A stretch of DNA of 64,000 nucleotides from positions 878,501 through 942,500 of the forward strand of contig JALIZF010001863.1 in NCBI GenBank assembly GCA_029948255.1. Direction: 5' to 3'. The position numbers and the translations under genes are program-made. Source of the DNA: Telmatactis stephensoni. Taxonomy: Eukaryota > Cnidaria > Anthozoa > Actiniaria > Isophelliidae. The notes under the pieces are model-generated. The model was not told the DNA's origin. It saw only the letters and a program-made list of their open reading frames with translations, and did no database searches. This document shows, piece by piece, positions 1 through 10,864 of this stretch. The stretch's first letter is position 1; the number at the start of each line of letters is the position of its first letter.

Positions 1-289
1 CGGCGATATAAAATTCGCACCTTAGATTTCGATCTTATCGACGAGAAATATCTGCTAAATTTTTTTATCCACTTGATTTAGCCTTTTCTTGCTCAAAATA
101 GAAATTTTATTGCGTTCGATTGTAATCTTGATCACTTGTTTATAGATTCGCAAGCCGCGCGCGGCAGTCTAATTTTTGAAAGATTTGATTGGATTAGAAA
201 AGTAATTGAAAAGCCAGCTAAATGCTTCTATGGTGATATTGTTTTATTTAGTAGGTTTGACCATAAAATAAACACATCGTTTTCCCGCT

Positions 290-301
290 CTTTCATTTCA
301 G
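290..301 (+). promoter_or_regulatory. Probable splice acceptor before the GPCR1 coding exon
   Basis: The pyrimidine tract CTTTCATTTCAG ends 19 bases before the ATG at 321. GPCR2 and GPCR5 have the same arrangement, which supports a 5' UTR intron. Confidence 0.55.
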
Positions 302-320
302 GACAAGATTCATCCAAGCC

Positions 321-1268
321 ATGGCGTTGGTAGGGAGTATTCTTTTGAGCGTCGCCTTTGCTGTCCTCGTCTTTGTCGGCACAACTGGCAACGTCTTGGT
401 ATGCCTTGTGGTTCTGCTCAACCGACCCATGCGAACACCCATGAACTATCTTCTGGTAAACCTCGCCATCTCAGACATGATGTTGTTGGTGTTCTTCAGC
501 CCAACGTTCGTTTTTAAAGAGGCGTATGATCACCCAAAGGGTGAGGCAGGACACTATCTTTGTCTGTTTATCACAGGAGAAACACTAGCTTGGATGGGAG
601 GTTATGCCTCGGCAGTCTTCCTTCTTGCAATTGCAGTCGAGCGTTATTATGCCGTGGAAAACCCTCTTAGTTATGGCTCTAGCTTTATTACAAAGCACTT
701 AAAACTTCTTGTCATAGGCTGCTGGCTTTTCGCCTTAGCTTGGAATGTTTCTGGGTTTGTCACTAAATATTACGACGAAACTGAGAAATTTGGAGCATGC
801 AACAATCGATGGCCAACTGAACACTCATTCAAAGTATATGCTCTTCTCTCGTTTTTAACTGTTGGTGTAATTCCTTCTCTTACAATGGTATTGCTGTATT
901 CACGGGTCGTTTATTCTCTGTGGTTTACAAAACAAATTATACGAACTAACAACAACGAACAACGGAACAGAATCAGACGCAAGAAGGCTACGAAAATGGT
1001 ACTCTCGGTAAGCGTCATTTACGCAATATGCTGGATTCCCGAACTTACAATTTTCGTTCTCGCAGCCTTTGCCCCTCATCTCATTCGAGGTCTTACATAT
1101 TCGGCTTCGGTTGCCATGGTTTCGGTGAATTCAACGGTTAATCCATTGTTATACAGTTTCCATAACAACCACTTTCGTCAGCACTTCAAGAAGCTCATCT
1201 GCTGCAGATGTAAAGCGTCGTCGCGGATTGCAAGTTCAATAAGAGTGCGGGAGACTAATGGCAATTAA
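321..1268 (+). CDS. Rhodopsin-class (class A) GPCR, paralog 1
   Basis: A 315-residue seven-helix receptor in one coding exon, expected in the plasma membrane and coupled to G proteins; the ligand is unknown. Visible hallmarks: GN at residues 23-24 (TM1), LAISD at 48-52 (TM2), the TM3/ECL2 cysteine pair C81 and C160, ERY at 107-109 (DRY variant), CWIP at 237-240 (TM6), NPLLY at 274-278 (NPxxY) and membrane-proximal cysteines ICCRC near 293-297 that could be palmitoylated. The N terminus is very short (TM1 begins near residue 6), as expected for a receptor with a small ligand. An acceptor-like TTTCATTTCAG ends at 301, so a non-coding upstream exon is likely. Its nearest relatives in the window are the genes at 9192 and 32914. 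Confidence 0.93.
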   Translation: MALVGSILLSVAFAVLVFVGTTGNVLVCLVVLLNRPMRTPMNYLLVNLAISDMMLLVFFSPTFVFKEAYDHPKGEAGHYLCLFITGETLAWMGGYASAVFLLAIAVERYYAVENPLSYGSSFITKHLKLLVIGCWLFALAWNVSGFVTKYYDETEKFGACNNRWPTEHSFKVYALLSFLTVGVIPSLTMVLLYSRVVYSLWFTKQIIRTNNNEQRNRIRRKKATKMVLSVSVIYAICWIPELTIFVLAAFAPHLIRGLTYSASVAMVSVNSTVNPLLYSFHNNHFRQHFKKLICCRCKASSRIASSIRVRETNGN

Positions 1269-2442
1269 CACTGTATAATGTATTTGACGATTACGATGAT
1301 AAAGTGGTCATTTTTAACGAGGTTTTGACAATTCGGGGTTTAATTTAAGAAGTCACGTGACCCGAACCCCTTTAATTCAAAGTATACGACAATGTAACAG
1401 ACGGGAATTTTGCACGACCATGCGCGTAACCGCTGCACTGTAACAATGTGTGTTCAGGTATAATTTGTTATGCAAAGTAAAATATTTATTGATGTTTATT
1501 GACAAATATGCATACGTATAGGTAGGTACATACAGATATCACAGTCGTCCTATTTCTATTTTCCTGAACGATAAGTTTTTGCATTTGTATGATTTTTCTT
1601 GAGATTAACCACGTAACTTGACGCTGGTATTTAATTGCATAACATTCTAAAGAAACACAGACAAAACGCACCCGGGAGGGGAGGAGGGGGAGGACACAAA
1701 AGTACTTTTGGGTAGGGGTGTGCCGCCGGAACCTCAAAACCCTGACCCCAGACCTCGAACTTTGATTTTCCATGCCCTATTCCATACTAAAGATTAAAAA
1801 TGTGTACGCTGTCCCAGACTAATTAAAATAAAAAAGATTTTTAATAAATGTTTCCTGGCCTCTTTTATTGAACTTAATTTTTGTTTAATTGAAAGCGCGT
1901 GCTTAAGACGATGTAAACTGATAGTGGTGTCCTTGCGGAAACCATACCCTATCCCAGACCAAAACGGTACCCCATCCCATACTAAATAGGCAAAAAATGA
2001 TACCATATCCCAGACCTGGGAGATAAAAAAAACATACCCTATTGGGTGACGATCTCGCATTTTGTAAATTCTAGGTTGCTCCTGTATAATTTTATTGACT
2101 ACGAACTACAAAATTATAAGAAATTTATGGGCAAAAAATAAACCTGGACATGTCGAATACAATTAATCCGACACGCTAAACCAATATAATGATTGCGATT
2201 TTGACCTTTTTTTTCCATTTTTGTCATCAGAAACAAGTTGATATGTTAAAAATACGTCTAATAACCTTTCAATTTCTTTAGTAATTTATTTGGATATTCA
2301 AGATTTCTGATACTAAGCAAACTTTGTTCAAGTAGTAAATATTGGCCACCTGCTTTATGCAGCGTCCATTTGATATGTTTACATTGATCGCATGAGGAGG
2401 CTTCCTACAATCCTCTAGTGCTCGTCTGGTCAACTTGAAACG
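1269..2442. other. Intergenic, no gene seen
   Basis: AT-rich DNA downstream of GPCR1. It holds a short G-rich stretch near 1673-1695 and several CATACCC/ATCCCAGAC repeats around 1930-2045, but no coding signal I can support. Confidence 0.5.
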
Positions 2443-3381
2443 GCTGTAGTTCTTACATGAAAGCACCCAGTTATGAACTTTCGTCCGCTTACTACATAAA
2501 GACTAAAGTTTGTAATGGTATGTGAATTGTCTACATCGGGGTAAACATAGCGACGAAACGATGACGTCACAGTTTTGCTACTTTTCATGCTACTTTGCTT
2601 TTAAGAGGGGATTTTTTTCAAGTTCGAGCAGTGAACGACAAAAACTCCTGAGTTGAAGAATAGCTGTTGTACAGAATTAAAATCATTTCTGTCATAAAGT
2701 TTAAGTTGTTTGTAAGTAGTTTTGGCCGATGAAAGTTGAATCAAAGTGTTAATCCAAAACGAAAATTTGGATTGAAAATGAGGTTTAGGCCTTCATTTGC
2801 TCATTTTCTGTATGTTTTCTTTATATTCAGCTTGAAAAAGCTTAATCCCAACATAAATTCAAGAAAAAGTCTTTGTACAATTCAAAAATTTGTTTTAAAC
2901 AGGTATTTTATCTTGGTACATCAGTTTTTAACCGGTAGAAATAGGATTTGAGTGTTAATCCAGAACGAAAATTTAGATTAAAACTCGCACGAAGGTCTAG
3001 TTTTTGGCGCTTTTCGCCATTATTGCTCGTCATTGAAAAAAATCTCCTCTTAAAATAATTGAATCGAAACTGACAATATATTGTTATTTTTGCGGTTCAA
3101 AAATTGCTTCTCGAATAATTCAAAATCCGTTCATACGAATTTCTCCAAAATTCGTATGCAGCTAGGCAAAGTCCTAATTATCAACGCCTTGTGTGTCGTT
3201 TTAAAAGTTAAGGTCAAAAAAGGCATAAAATTGCTTAGAATCTAAAACGGTGACGTCATCGTTTCGTCGCTATGGTAATCCCGATGTAAACAAAACATAC
3301 CCCATTGCAAACTTCAATCTTTATGTAGTAAGTAGACGAATGTTCATAACTGTAGGTCCTTTCTTGTAAGAACTACAACTT
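2443..3381. mobile_element. Non-autonomous DNA transposon with about 135-bp terminal inverted repeats
   Basis: The left arm (about 2443-2577) and the right arm (about 3246-3381) are inverted copies. Both contain GTTATGAAC, TACTACATAAAG, TACATCGGG and the block GCGACGAAACGATGACGTCA. The 670-bp centre has no transposase frame, but it repeats GTGTTAATCCA-AACGAAAATTT in direct orientation (near 2747 and 2953). Confidence 0.8.
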
Positions 3382-3885
3382 CAACAAAACATTTCTCATC
3401 AGTGTCTCTTGTGTTTGTTCATCCAACATGGCTACCGCTTCTTTGTCTTTTGATTCCCAAAGAAATGGATGAAACCTAGTTATGCTAAAATGCATGACTA
3501 CGAAATTAAAAACAGCACCTCGGTGTTATATTAGTAAGAAAGCGAAGTTTGAGGTTGAAATTTTTTACATGACATTAACAAAAAGTTAAGGATGATGATT
3601 TAATTCCAAGAAAATATGCGATCAAATCTAAGTGTTGCCCTCTCACAAGAAACCATTACAAAGAGAGCAAAACTGGTATAAATGTGTGCGCGATGTGCTT
3701 GGTGCTTAACGATGTTCTTAGTAACAGGACTTGACACAATCCCGCGCGCAAACAGTGAAATTTGATTACCGGAGGTGTTGCGGTTCTCATCCTCGCACGC
3801 GTAAAAATCAAATTTAAGTCCAGTGTTTGAGCGCATTGCGCTCGCGATATGGCGTCAGCTCCCTTGAATTAAAAATAACCTTTAA

Positions 3886-4325
3886 TTAAAGGGGGACTAG
3901 CATCAAACATTCGCATGACGTTATACACTCAATCTAAACATTCAAATCAATACATTTCTTCATGTTTAGTTTCTTAAACTATTTTATTTCTTTCATACTA
4001 AAAGTTTGGGTGAAGGAGTTTTCCTATGTGGCTTAGGCAAAGGATTTATTTTCTGGTCAGTTTACTTCATTCTATAATAATTACGCTAAGATATTTCAAT
4101 TACAAATTACAAAGAAATGTATGGAGCTGATTGCTTGGGTTGAGTGTATGACGTCACTAACACCTTCAAAGATTCATATGCATAAAAATCTAATACTTTC
4201 CATGAGAATTTTCAGGAAACAAACTAGCCAGTTATCGAATGGCTCTTTAAGAGTCTTTCAGTTTAGTTTCAATGAAGTTTCAGCTAAATTTGATATTGAA
4301 GGAGTTGATGCTAGTCCCCCTTTAA
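3886..4325. mobile_element. TTAA-bounded MITE (piggyBac-like termini)
   Basis: Both ends read TTAA followed by AGGGGGACTAGCATCAA in inverted orientation. Further inside, GAGTGTATGACGTCA (near 4142) is inverted relative to TGACGTTATACACTC (near 3917). It is 440 bp with no coding capacity. TTAA is the usual target duplication of piggyBac-type elements; the assignment to that superfamily is inference. Confidence 0.75.
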
Positions 4326-5108
4326 GGTAGATCCATATAGTTTAGCACACGTGCGTATGCGCAACATCATGAGCATGCGCAACACGAGCTTGAATTATTC
4401 TTATTTTGGTGACGCGCGGGGCCAGTGATGGCAGATTTAGCTTTAATGTTGGTGGCCTTAGTAGGTATGTTAATGCTAAATCTGTCATATCATCACTGGT
4501 CCCCGTACGTATACCTGTCAAGATAATCCAATTAAGGAGACGAGAGAACAATAGAAAGGGCTGTGTTGCTTACCTCTCTCACTTATTGTGATATGAATTT
4601 GAATTTGATTAACTTTAGTTATTGCTAATAGCTAACGGAGCACGGACTGGAGCCCAATTTGGAGCGAATACAGAAATTCAAACCGTTGGAACGTTCGTTT
4701 GACTAACGTTCGGCTGATAATGCTTATAAAAGCCATAGAAATGTCAAAAGCAGAGGGGATAATCGGACTTCAGAGCTTCAAAGGACTGACTGCAGATCGA
4801 TAAGTACAATTTGTAACTCGGTTATAAACACAAACACACCGACTTTGTCCTAGTGCCCTTGCGCAATGCATTAACGAGCGAAAATAAGACATCTTCGGAC
4901 GCACCTGATGCACTAGCCGGCGTGGCTGACCATTGCAGAAGGGGGGTGGGAGGGGACTTGGGGTTGAAGGAAAATTTCCCATATGGGTCATACAGCACAT
5001 ATGGAAAATGCCCGCATGCGCAATCGTTTGGAATGCGTGTTACCTTCCCCAGACCTCCGTCGACGGCTCGCCTTCCCCTCCCCTCCCCTCCCTAAACTTT
5101 TGTCCATG
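4326..5108. other. Intergenic, no gene seen
   Basis: Contains an inverted pair around a diverged GCAGATTTAGC / GCTAAATCTGTCAT (4428-4489) and a short GA/CT-rich stretch near 5070-5095. No coding signal seen. Confidence 0.4.
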
Positions 5109-5271
5109 AGATAAATAGAGGATATTACATGGGCGCGCGGAGATACAGATTTTATCTTCGAGTGTGGAAAAGATCTCTCACGAGTGAGCGCAGCGAACGA
5201 GTGAGAGATCTTTTCAACAAGAGAAGATAAAACCGTATCTCCAAGCGAACATGTAATATTCTATTTATCAT
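5109..5271. repeat. Foldback (hairpin) element, about 163 bp
   Basis: The two halves are near-complementary. GATATTACATG, GGAGATAC, GATTTTATCTTC and AAAAGATCTCTCAC on the left return inverted as GTGAGAGATCTTTT, GAAGATAAAA, GTATCTCC and CATGTAATATT on the right, around a centre at about 5190. Confidence 0.8.
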
Positions 5272-5337
5272 ATAATTATCAAATCAAGAGACAACAAACT
5301 ATCTTTAGAGTAAATGCGCTCAATTAACCATGGTAAC

Positions 5338-5388
5338 GATCTTTTCACTAGTGAAAAGAACATGTTATTTTCACTAGTGAAAAGAACA
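5338..5388. repeat. Tandem palindrome TTTTCACTAGTGAAAAGAAC x2
   Basis: The 14-bp palindrome TTTTCACTAGTGAA occurs twice in direct tandem with a short spacer. Confidence 0.7.
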
Positions 5389-5389
5389 A

Positions 5390-8100
5390 GTTTTCGAAAT
5401 TAAGAAATATAGGTATTTTATAAATAATTATATGATAATGATATACACCTTCTAGCCGATTTGAAGATTTGACAATCGTAATATATTTTAGTAGTTCATA
5501 TATAGATGATCGAAATTTACTTAATTGATCAGCTCAAAGATATTGTTTGTTGCATGTATTACTAAGCCATCTAGTTTTGTTAGAACGAAAAATTGTATGT
5601 ACTTGTTATCTCAAATTCACCATGACGCTACTGGCCTGTCACAGGCTACTATCACACTTGAATAACATTAGAAAATAATAATGTAAATTGAAAAATTTGT
5701 GCACGCACTGACCATCAAATTTGTCATATATATCATTAAATGTAAAAATTGCAAAATTTCGTCACAATTGCTTGTGGAATAAAAAGTTATGTTACTTTAT
5801 CAAAAGTGGGAAAATATTTGTCCGTGGCCTTTCAGTCTGAAAATACGTAACTTTTCAATATTATAGACAATATTGATAGAACTTTCGAATTTTTTAATTA
5901 TTGGCAATACAAATATGATGGTGGACTCCTTTTTCTACTGCAATAATTATTTCACAATGTCACCACCAACCGGTGATAATTTAAGGTGTCATTTCGATTT
6001 TTGAATAACGGTGAATAAATTCTCCTTTCAAAGTAATTAAGCCTCCGCCCGCAAGGGCAAATTTTGAGAAAAAGTGTTCTTTTTTTCATTCGTTATAGTA
6101 TATAATTTGGCCTAATCAATTGAATTGAGCGAATTGGTAAAAATCCGAGATATGTAATTTTCATGGATGATGTACAGGAAATGTAATGAGCCATCCTGTC
6201 GCTTTTGCACTAGTAAAAATACCGTTTAATAATGTAAATAGCTAACTGAATTATTCCAATCTCGCAGTAAATATTTATTATCAAGGCCGAACATATTTAC
6301 ATTTTTGACTGACGGGAGGCGACTTCACTACAGAACAACTTTGTACTGTTATATATCTTCAATCCCTCAAGTTGATTTAGAGAGAGTTGATAGAGTTGTT
6401 TTAAAATCAGATTTACTTATCTGTAAGTACTTTTAGAAGCGTCAACGGTTTTTGAATTTTCAAACAGGAGATTTTGGTCAAAACCCCGGCCATCTGGAAC
6501 AGCTGAATGGTCGATTTGAACTGACTTCAACTTTGTTCACTTCTTTTTCGACAAGAAAGCTAGAAAAGACACTAAAAAGCTTTCTCAAGTTTCAAAGGTA
6601 AAATATGTAATATATATTTTGATGCACTTTGCTTTTGAAACAGATTTAGATGTTTATACTGTTATTTTTTACGTTTGACGAAGGAAACTATTTGCTTTAC
6701 AACTTAGAAATGTGGCTTGCTTATTTGCATATCAAACTTCACTTTTTTTACTGGATTTATTTGTATTTTACGTAAATAGAAATACAAGTAACTGAACAGA
6801 GAGGTCAAGGTATGTATATACGTGGATATTTGCTGAATATTATTCATTTTGTTCCCCACTATAGTTTTTAATAATTAAATACACTTTTTTATCTTTTGCA
6901 CAGTGAAAAGACCAATTACATGTTGGGTAGACTTTGTCAAGTAGCGTCAAAGTTTTTTGTGAATTAGTAATTTCCTGTTTTTAATCTAAAACAATAATGT
7001 TGAAAAATTACGTGAAAATACAGAAATGTTTCCATTTTGAATGTTTACAAAATGTCTTTTTAGAGGTAGCATGTTGATAAACATATGAAAAGCTGAACAA
7101 AGGAGTTAGCGAACAAATACAAGCTAAAGAAAAAACAATCCATCAAACAAAGAAATTAACGATTGAGGAAATTCTAAACTTTGCGCCCAAATTATCTCAG
7201 AATGAAAGCAAATGCAATTTACTACTTATCTTTTCGCCATAAGGCAAACAAGATATTTCTATTGGTTTCCTTCATTTTCACCTGTCTCCGTCGTTGTTGT
7301 TGTTTTTTTCTTTTTCTTTTTTCCGTCACTTACTCTTCTTTTCTTTCAAATCAAACTGACATACTTTTTTGGAAATGCATTTACTAAAAATCATTAAAAC
7401 GGTTCAAACTACAGTCTGATTTTGGGTCTACACAAGTTATCATTTCAAAATGAACTGAGTTTTATTCCGTGTTCTTTTTAATTCAGTTGTTGTTTCATTG
7501 CACGACTTTCACTTTCTTTTGCGCACTGGAAGGGAGTTCTTCTAGTAATACATTTGTTTCAATTTTTGAATGACTTTTGTATGAATGGCTAGCTAATTTA
7601 TATTCTTGAAGCCCAGCAACTAAGAAGTAAATCTAATCCAAAATAAACACCCGATGACAACATTTCATACCACGACAATGACAAGATCATATCTATCACG
7701 CATTTGCAATTTACGATAAAATTCGAGTCCATACAGTTCTTGTAAAGCTTTTATTGTAGTTTTACGATAATAGATATCACTATTGGTGTGATTTCGCCTC
7801 GATTTCTTCCTTTTCCACGTTTGTCTTCTCAGTTAATATTTAGACAGTGCCAAAATTAGACATGTCACTGTTAGATTTGTTGCACAATGGTTTGTATTCT
7901 TAGGAAATTGCATGATCAGTATCAAATAAATGCAATCCTCTCGACAGGAAAGATGTTTCCTTTCGTAAGATATCAGCATTTAGATTCGAATCAATATTAA
8001 ATACCACAATGTTTTTGCAACAATACATACATTGACGTTTCTATGAGTAATTGGTATGTTACGCGCACTCTGATTGGTTGAGAACCGTGTGTCAATCCAG
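5390..8100. other. Long AT-rich intergenic stretch, no gene seen
   Basis: About 2.7 kb between GPCR1 and GPCR2. The only longer open frames (7181-7397) are an artefact of a T/G-rich low-complexity patch. Nothing resembles an exon of a known family. Confidence 0.5.
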
Positions 8101-8109
8101 TGAAGCAAG

Positions 8110-8525
8110 GTTGGGAAGCAAGGTTGGCCGAGCGGTGAGAACGCCTGTCTGTCACCTCTGTGGTCCCGAGTTCGATTCCCGAACGGAGCATCACATGTGG
8201 CTTGAGTTTCGTGTTCGTTCTCTCCCTTGCTTCGAGGGTTTTTCTCAGGGTACTCCGGTTTTTCCTCACTCAGTAAAAATGAACTAGTTTCGATCTAGGC
8301 TGTGCTCCGTGATCAAACATGGGTCGTATGGTGGCTGCTACGTGTGTGTGTATGTAAATTTGTATGCAAATGTGTAAATGTGTAACTGTCTCGTAATGAA
8401 AGCAGCTGAAAACGCTTTTGTGTACCTTCGGCTCGATCACGTTGAGCTGCGCCCTTTGTAATTCAGCACTTGTGCTGCAAAGAAGGGTGCTGAGCTACAA
8501 CAAATGTATGTATTTATGTATTTAC
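8110..8525 (+). mobile_element. tRNA-derived SINE
   Basis: The head carries a perfect pol III A box (TGGCCGAGCGG, 8125-8135) and a near-perfect B box (AGTTCGATTCC, 8169-8179), spaced as in a tRNA. A non-tRNA body with the motif GGGTACTCCGG follows, then a tail of TGTATGTATTTATG repeats near 8505-8525. This is the layout of a SINE, not of a functional tRNA gene. The 3' boundary is approximate. Confidence 0.75.
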
Positions 8526-9178
8526 ACACGCATAGATGACGTCGCAGAATGATACGCGCTGATTGGCTGAAATATTTTGATAAAGATTATAGAACAAATA
8601 TATTTTATTTCTTCTGTTCGTCTGAACTTCAGTAGATGTACAGATGACGTCAAAATGTGGTAAGAACACCAGTCACGCCACTTGACTACGTCTTTATATC
8701 TGTTAATACGTCGCCGAATACGTCTACTTGACGTCGTGATTTGACGGTTTGTTTGCTTGGCTAGTTTCGACCCTCTTTTCTTTTACAGTTTGACGTCATC
8801 TGTGCATCTTTTCAGAGCCGGAACAAACGTACAGAAAAATGAAATCTTTTAAAATTGCTCAACTTTTTATGAATATACGCTTTCTTAAATTAAGTTAATT
8901 ACTATACTCTATATGACGCAAATTGGGTTCTTTGAATTAATGTGAATTGAATGTATATATGTTTTGATCAATCCCTAAAGTAAAAGTGGAGATGTGCTGA
9001 AATATGAAAAACTACTGCGACCAGACTGCCGTTTTAATGTGATCTCAAAACAAACGGCTGTAGGTCTAATGATAATATACCATCTGCAATAATTTCCCTT
9101 CTCAGAATATAACAGGTTTGTTATCAAATCTATTTTCTCTCAAATTATGACGTACTTTAATTTTCTTTTACGTTCCAG

Positions 9179-10688
9179 TTTTGGTCGTATAATGAATGCC
9201 ACAATACACATTGCTGTAAGAGCAGCCTTCTCTGTTGTCACGGTAACCGGTGTCATTGGTAACATCTTGGTATGTCTGGTTGTTCTTCTCAACAGACCAA
9301 TGAGAACACCCATGAACTATCTTCTGGTAAACCTCGCCATCTCAGACATGATGCTATTGGTGTTCTTCAGTCCTACTTTCATCTTTAGGGACGCTTATAC
9401 TCATCCTAGTGGGTTGACTGGCGACATTCTATGTGTTTTGCTTACGGGCGAAAGCTTTGCCTGGATGGGAGGCTACGCGTCTGCATATTTTCTCGTTGCC
9501 ATAGCAATTGAGCGTCATTACGCGGTTACCAAGCCCTATCACCATGGTTACAGTATAACGCGGAATAAACTGAAAATTCTGGTTGTGAGCTGCTGGTTTT
9601 TTGCGATTTCGTGGAATGCAATTGGATTTGCAGTGAAACGATACGATGAAACTCTTAAATTCTGTAGTATGTTTTGGCCGGCAGAATATTCTTTTAAAGT
9701 ATACTCTTTGTTATCGTTCATAATCCTCGGTGTTATTCCAATTACAACTATGTGTATTCTCTATGCCAGAGTCGTGTATGCATTATGGGTAAAGCGAGAA
9801 ATTGTCCAAGTGAATAATCTGGAGTCAGAACGACGACGACGAATGAAAGCCACGAAAATGGTCCTCACGGTCAGCGGTATATACACGTTGTCATGGTTAC
9901 CAGAGTTGACGATCTTTTTAGTCGCTGCTTATGCACCTCACCTTGTCCAAAGTGCTATTATATATCCACTGGGTGTTGCCATGGTAACTTTGAATTCTGC
10001 GGTGAATCCGATCATTTATACTCTACACGGGGAGAGGTTCAGGTACTTCTTGAAGAAACTGGTTTGCTGTTGTTGCAATAAAAGGATCAACCACACTGCT
10101 CTAGATCTTCCTTTGCGGGCCGTGTCCAATAGTGTAACCCAGTTTATGGATAATGGAATGTGTGACAGAAAAATGACACAGGAAACAGTATCATCGCTCA
10201 ATGTAGGGCAGAGTCTGGATAATGGATTGCGTGACAGAAAAATGACACAAGAAACAGTATCATCACTCAGTGTAGGATATAGTCTGGATAATGAATTGCG
10301 CGACAGAAAAATGACACAAGAAACAGTATCATCGCTCAGTGTAGGATATAGTCTGGATAATGGATTGCGTGACAGAAAAATGACACAAGAAACAGTGTTT
10401 TCGCTCGATGTAGGACAAAGTCTGGATAATGGAATGCGTGACAGAAGAATGACACAAGAAACAGTATCATCGCTCAGTGTAGACCAGTGTTTGGATGATG
10501 GAATGTGTGACAGAAAACTGACAGCGTCATCACTAAACGTTGGACAATTTCTGGATAATGGATTGTGTGACAGTTCGCTAACACAGGATGCAAGCTCACC
10601 GCTTGGCGCAGTTCATTTTGTGAAAAGTGAGAATTGCGACCGTAATAAAGAAACACTTGGAAACGAAGTATACGACACAAAATTGTAG
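9179..10688 (+). CDS. Rhodopsin-class GPCR, paralog 2, with repeat-bearing C-terminal tail
   Basis: A seven-helix receptor. The open frame reaches up to 9147, but the acceptor-like CTTTTACGTTCCAG ends at 9178, so the preferred start is the ATG at 9192 (498 residues; N-glycosylation sequon NAT at 2-4). Hallmarks from that Met: GN 23-24, LAISD 48-52, C81 and C158, ERH 107-109 (DRY variant), SWLP 234-237 (CWxP variant), NPIIY 272-276, CCCC 292-295. After helix 8 comes an unusually long tail of about 190 residues made largely of seven copies of a 23-residue repeat. AATAAA signals lie at 10737 and 10859. Class A tails are usually far shorter. The ligand is unknown. Confidence 0.93.
10144..10620 (+). 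repeat. Seven 69-bp (23-residue) in-frame tandem repeats in the GPCR2 tail
   Basis: The unit has the pattern LDNG(L/M)RDRKMTQETVSSL followed by (S/N)VG(Q/Y)S. Units 1-5 are nearly identical, unit 6 lacks three residues, and unit 7 is diverged. Every unit offers a T-x-E-T-V-S-S cluster that could be phosphorylated; that use is inference. Confidence 0.9.
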
Positions 10689-10858
10689 TACTAGAAACTA
10701 GAATCATAATGAATCTAATTCCTTTTTGCCTTCGAAATAAACGACGGCAAATTGTTGTGGCGTGTGCAAAGAGCCGCAATCTCGTTTTTTGCCGCTAAAT
10801 TCATTTTAAATTTTTGTAATCTTTAATTTTGTAATCCTGCGCTTCATTTTTAAGCCTT

Positions 10859-10864
10859 AATAAA
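10859..10864 (+). terminator. Polyadenylation signal of GPCR2
   Basis: AATAAA lies 170 bases after the stop codon. A second AATAAA is at 10737-10742. Confidence 0.5.

Noticed and set aside
4121..4591. Frames of 60-70 codons on both strands
   Set aside because: Within or beside a MITE; no coding evidence.
8125..8195. Functional tRNA gene
   Set aside because: A and B boxes are good, but the acceptor stem does not pair and a SINE body with tail follows.
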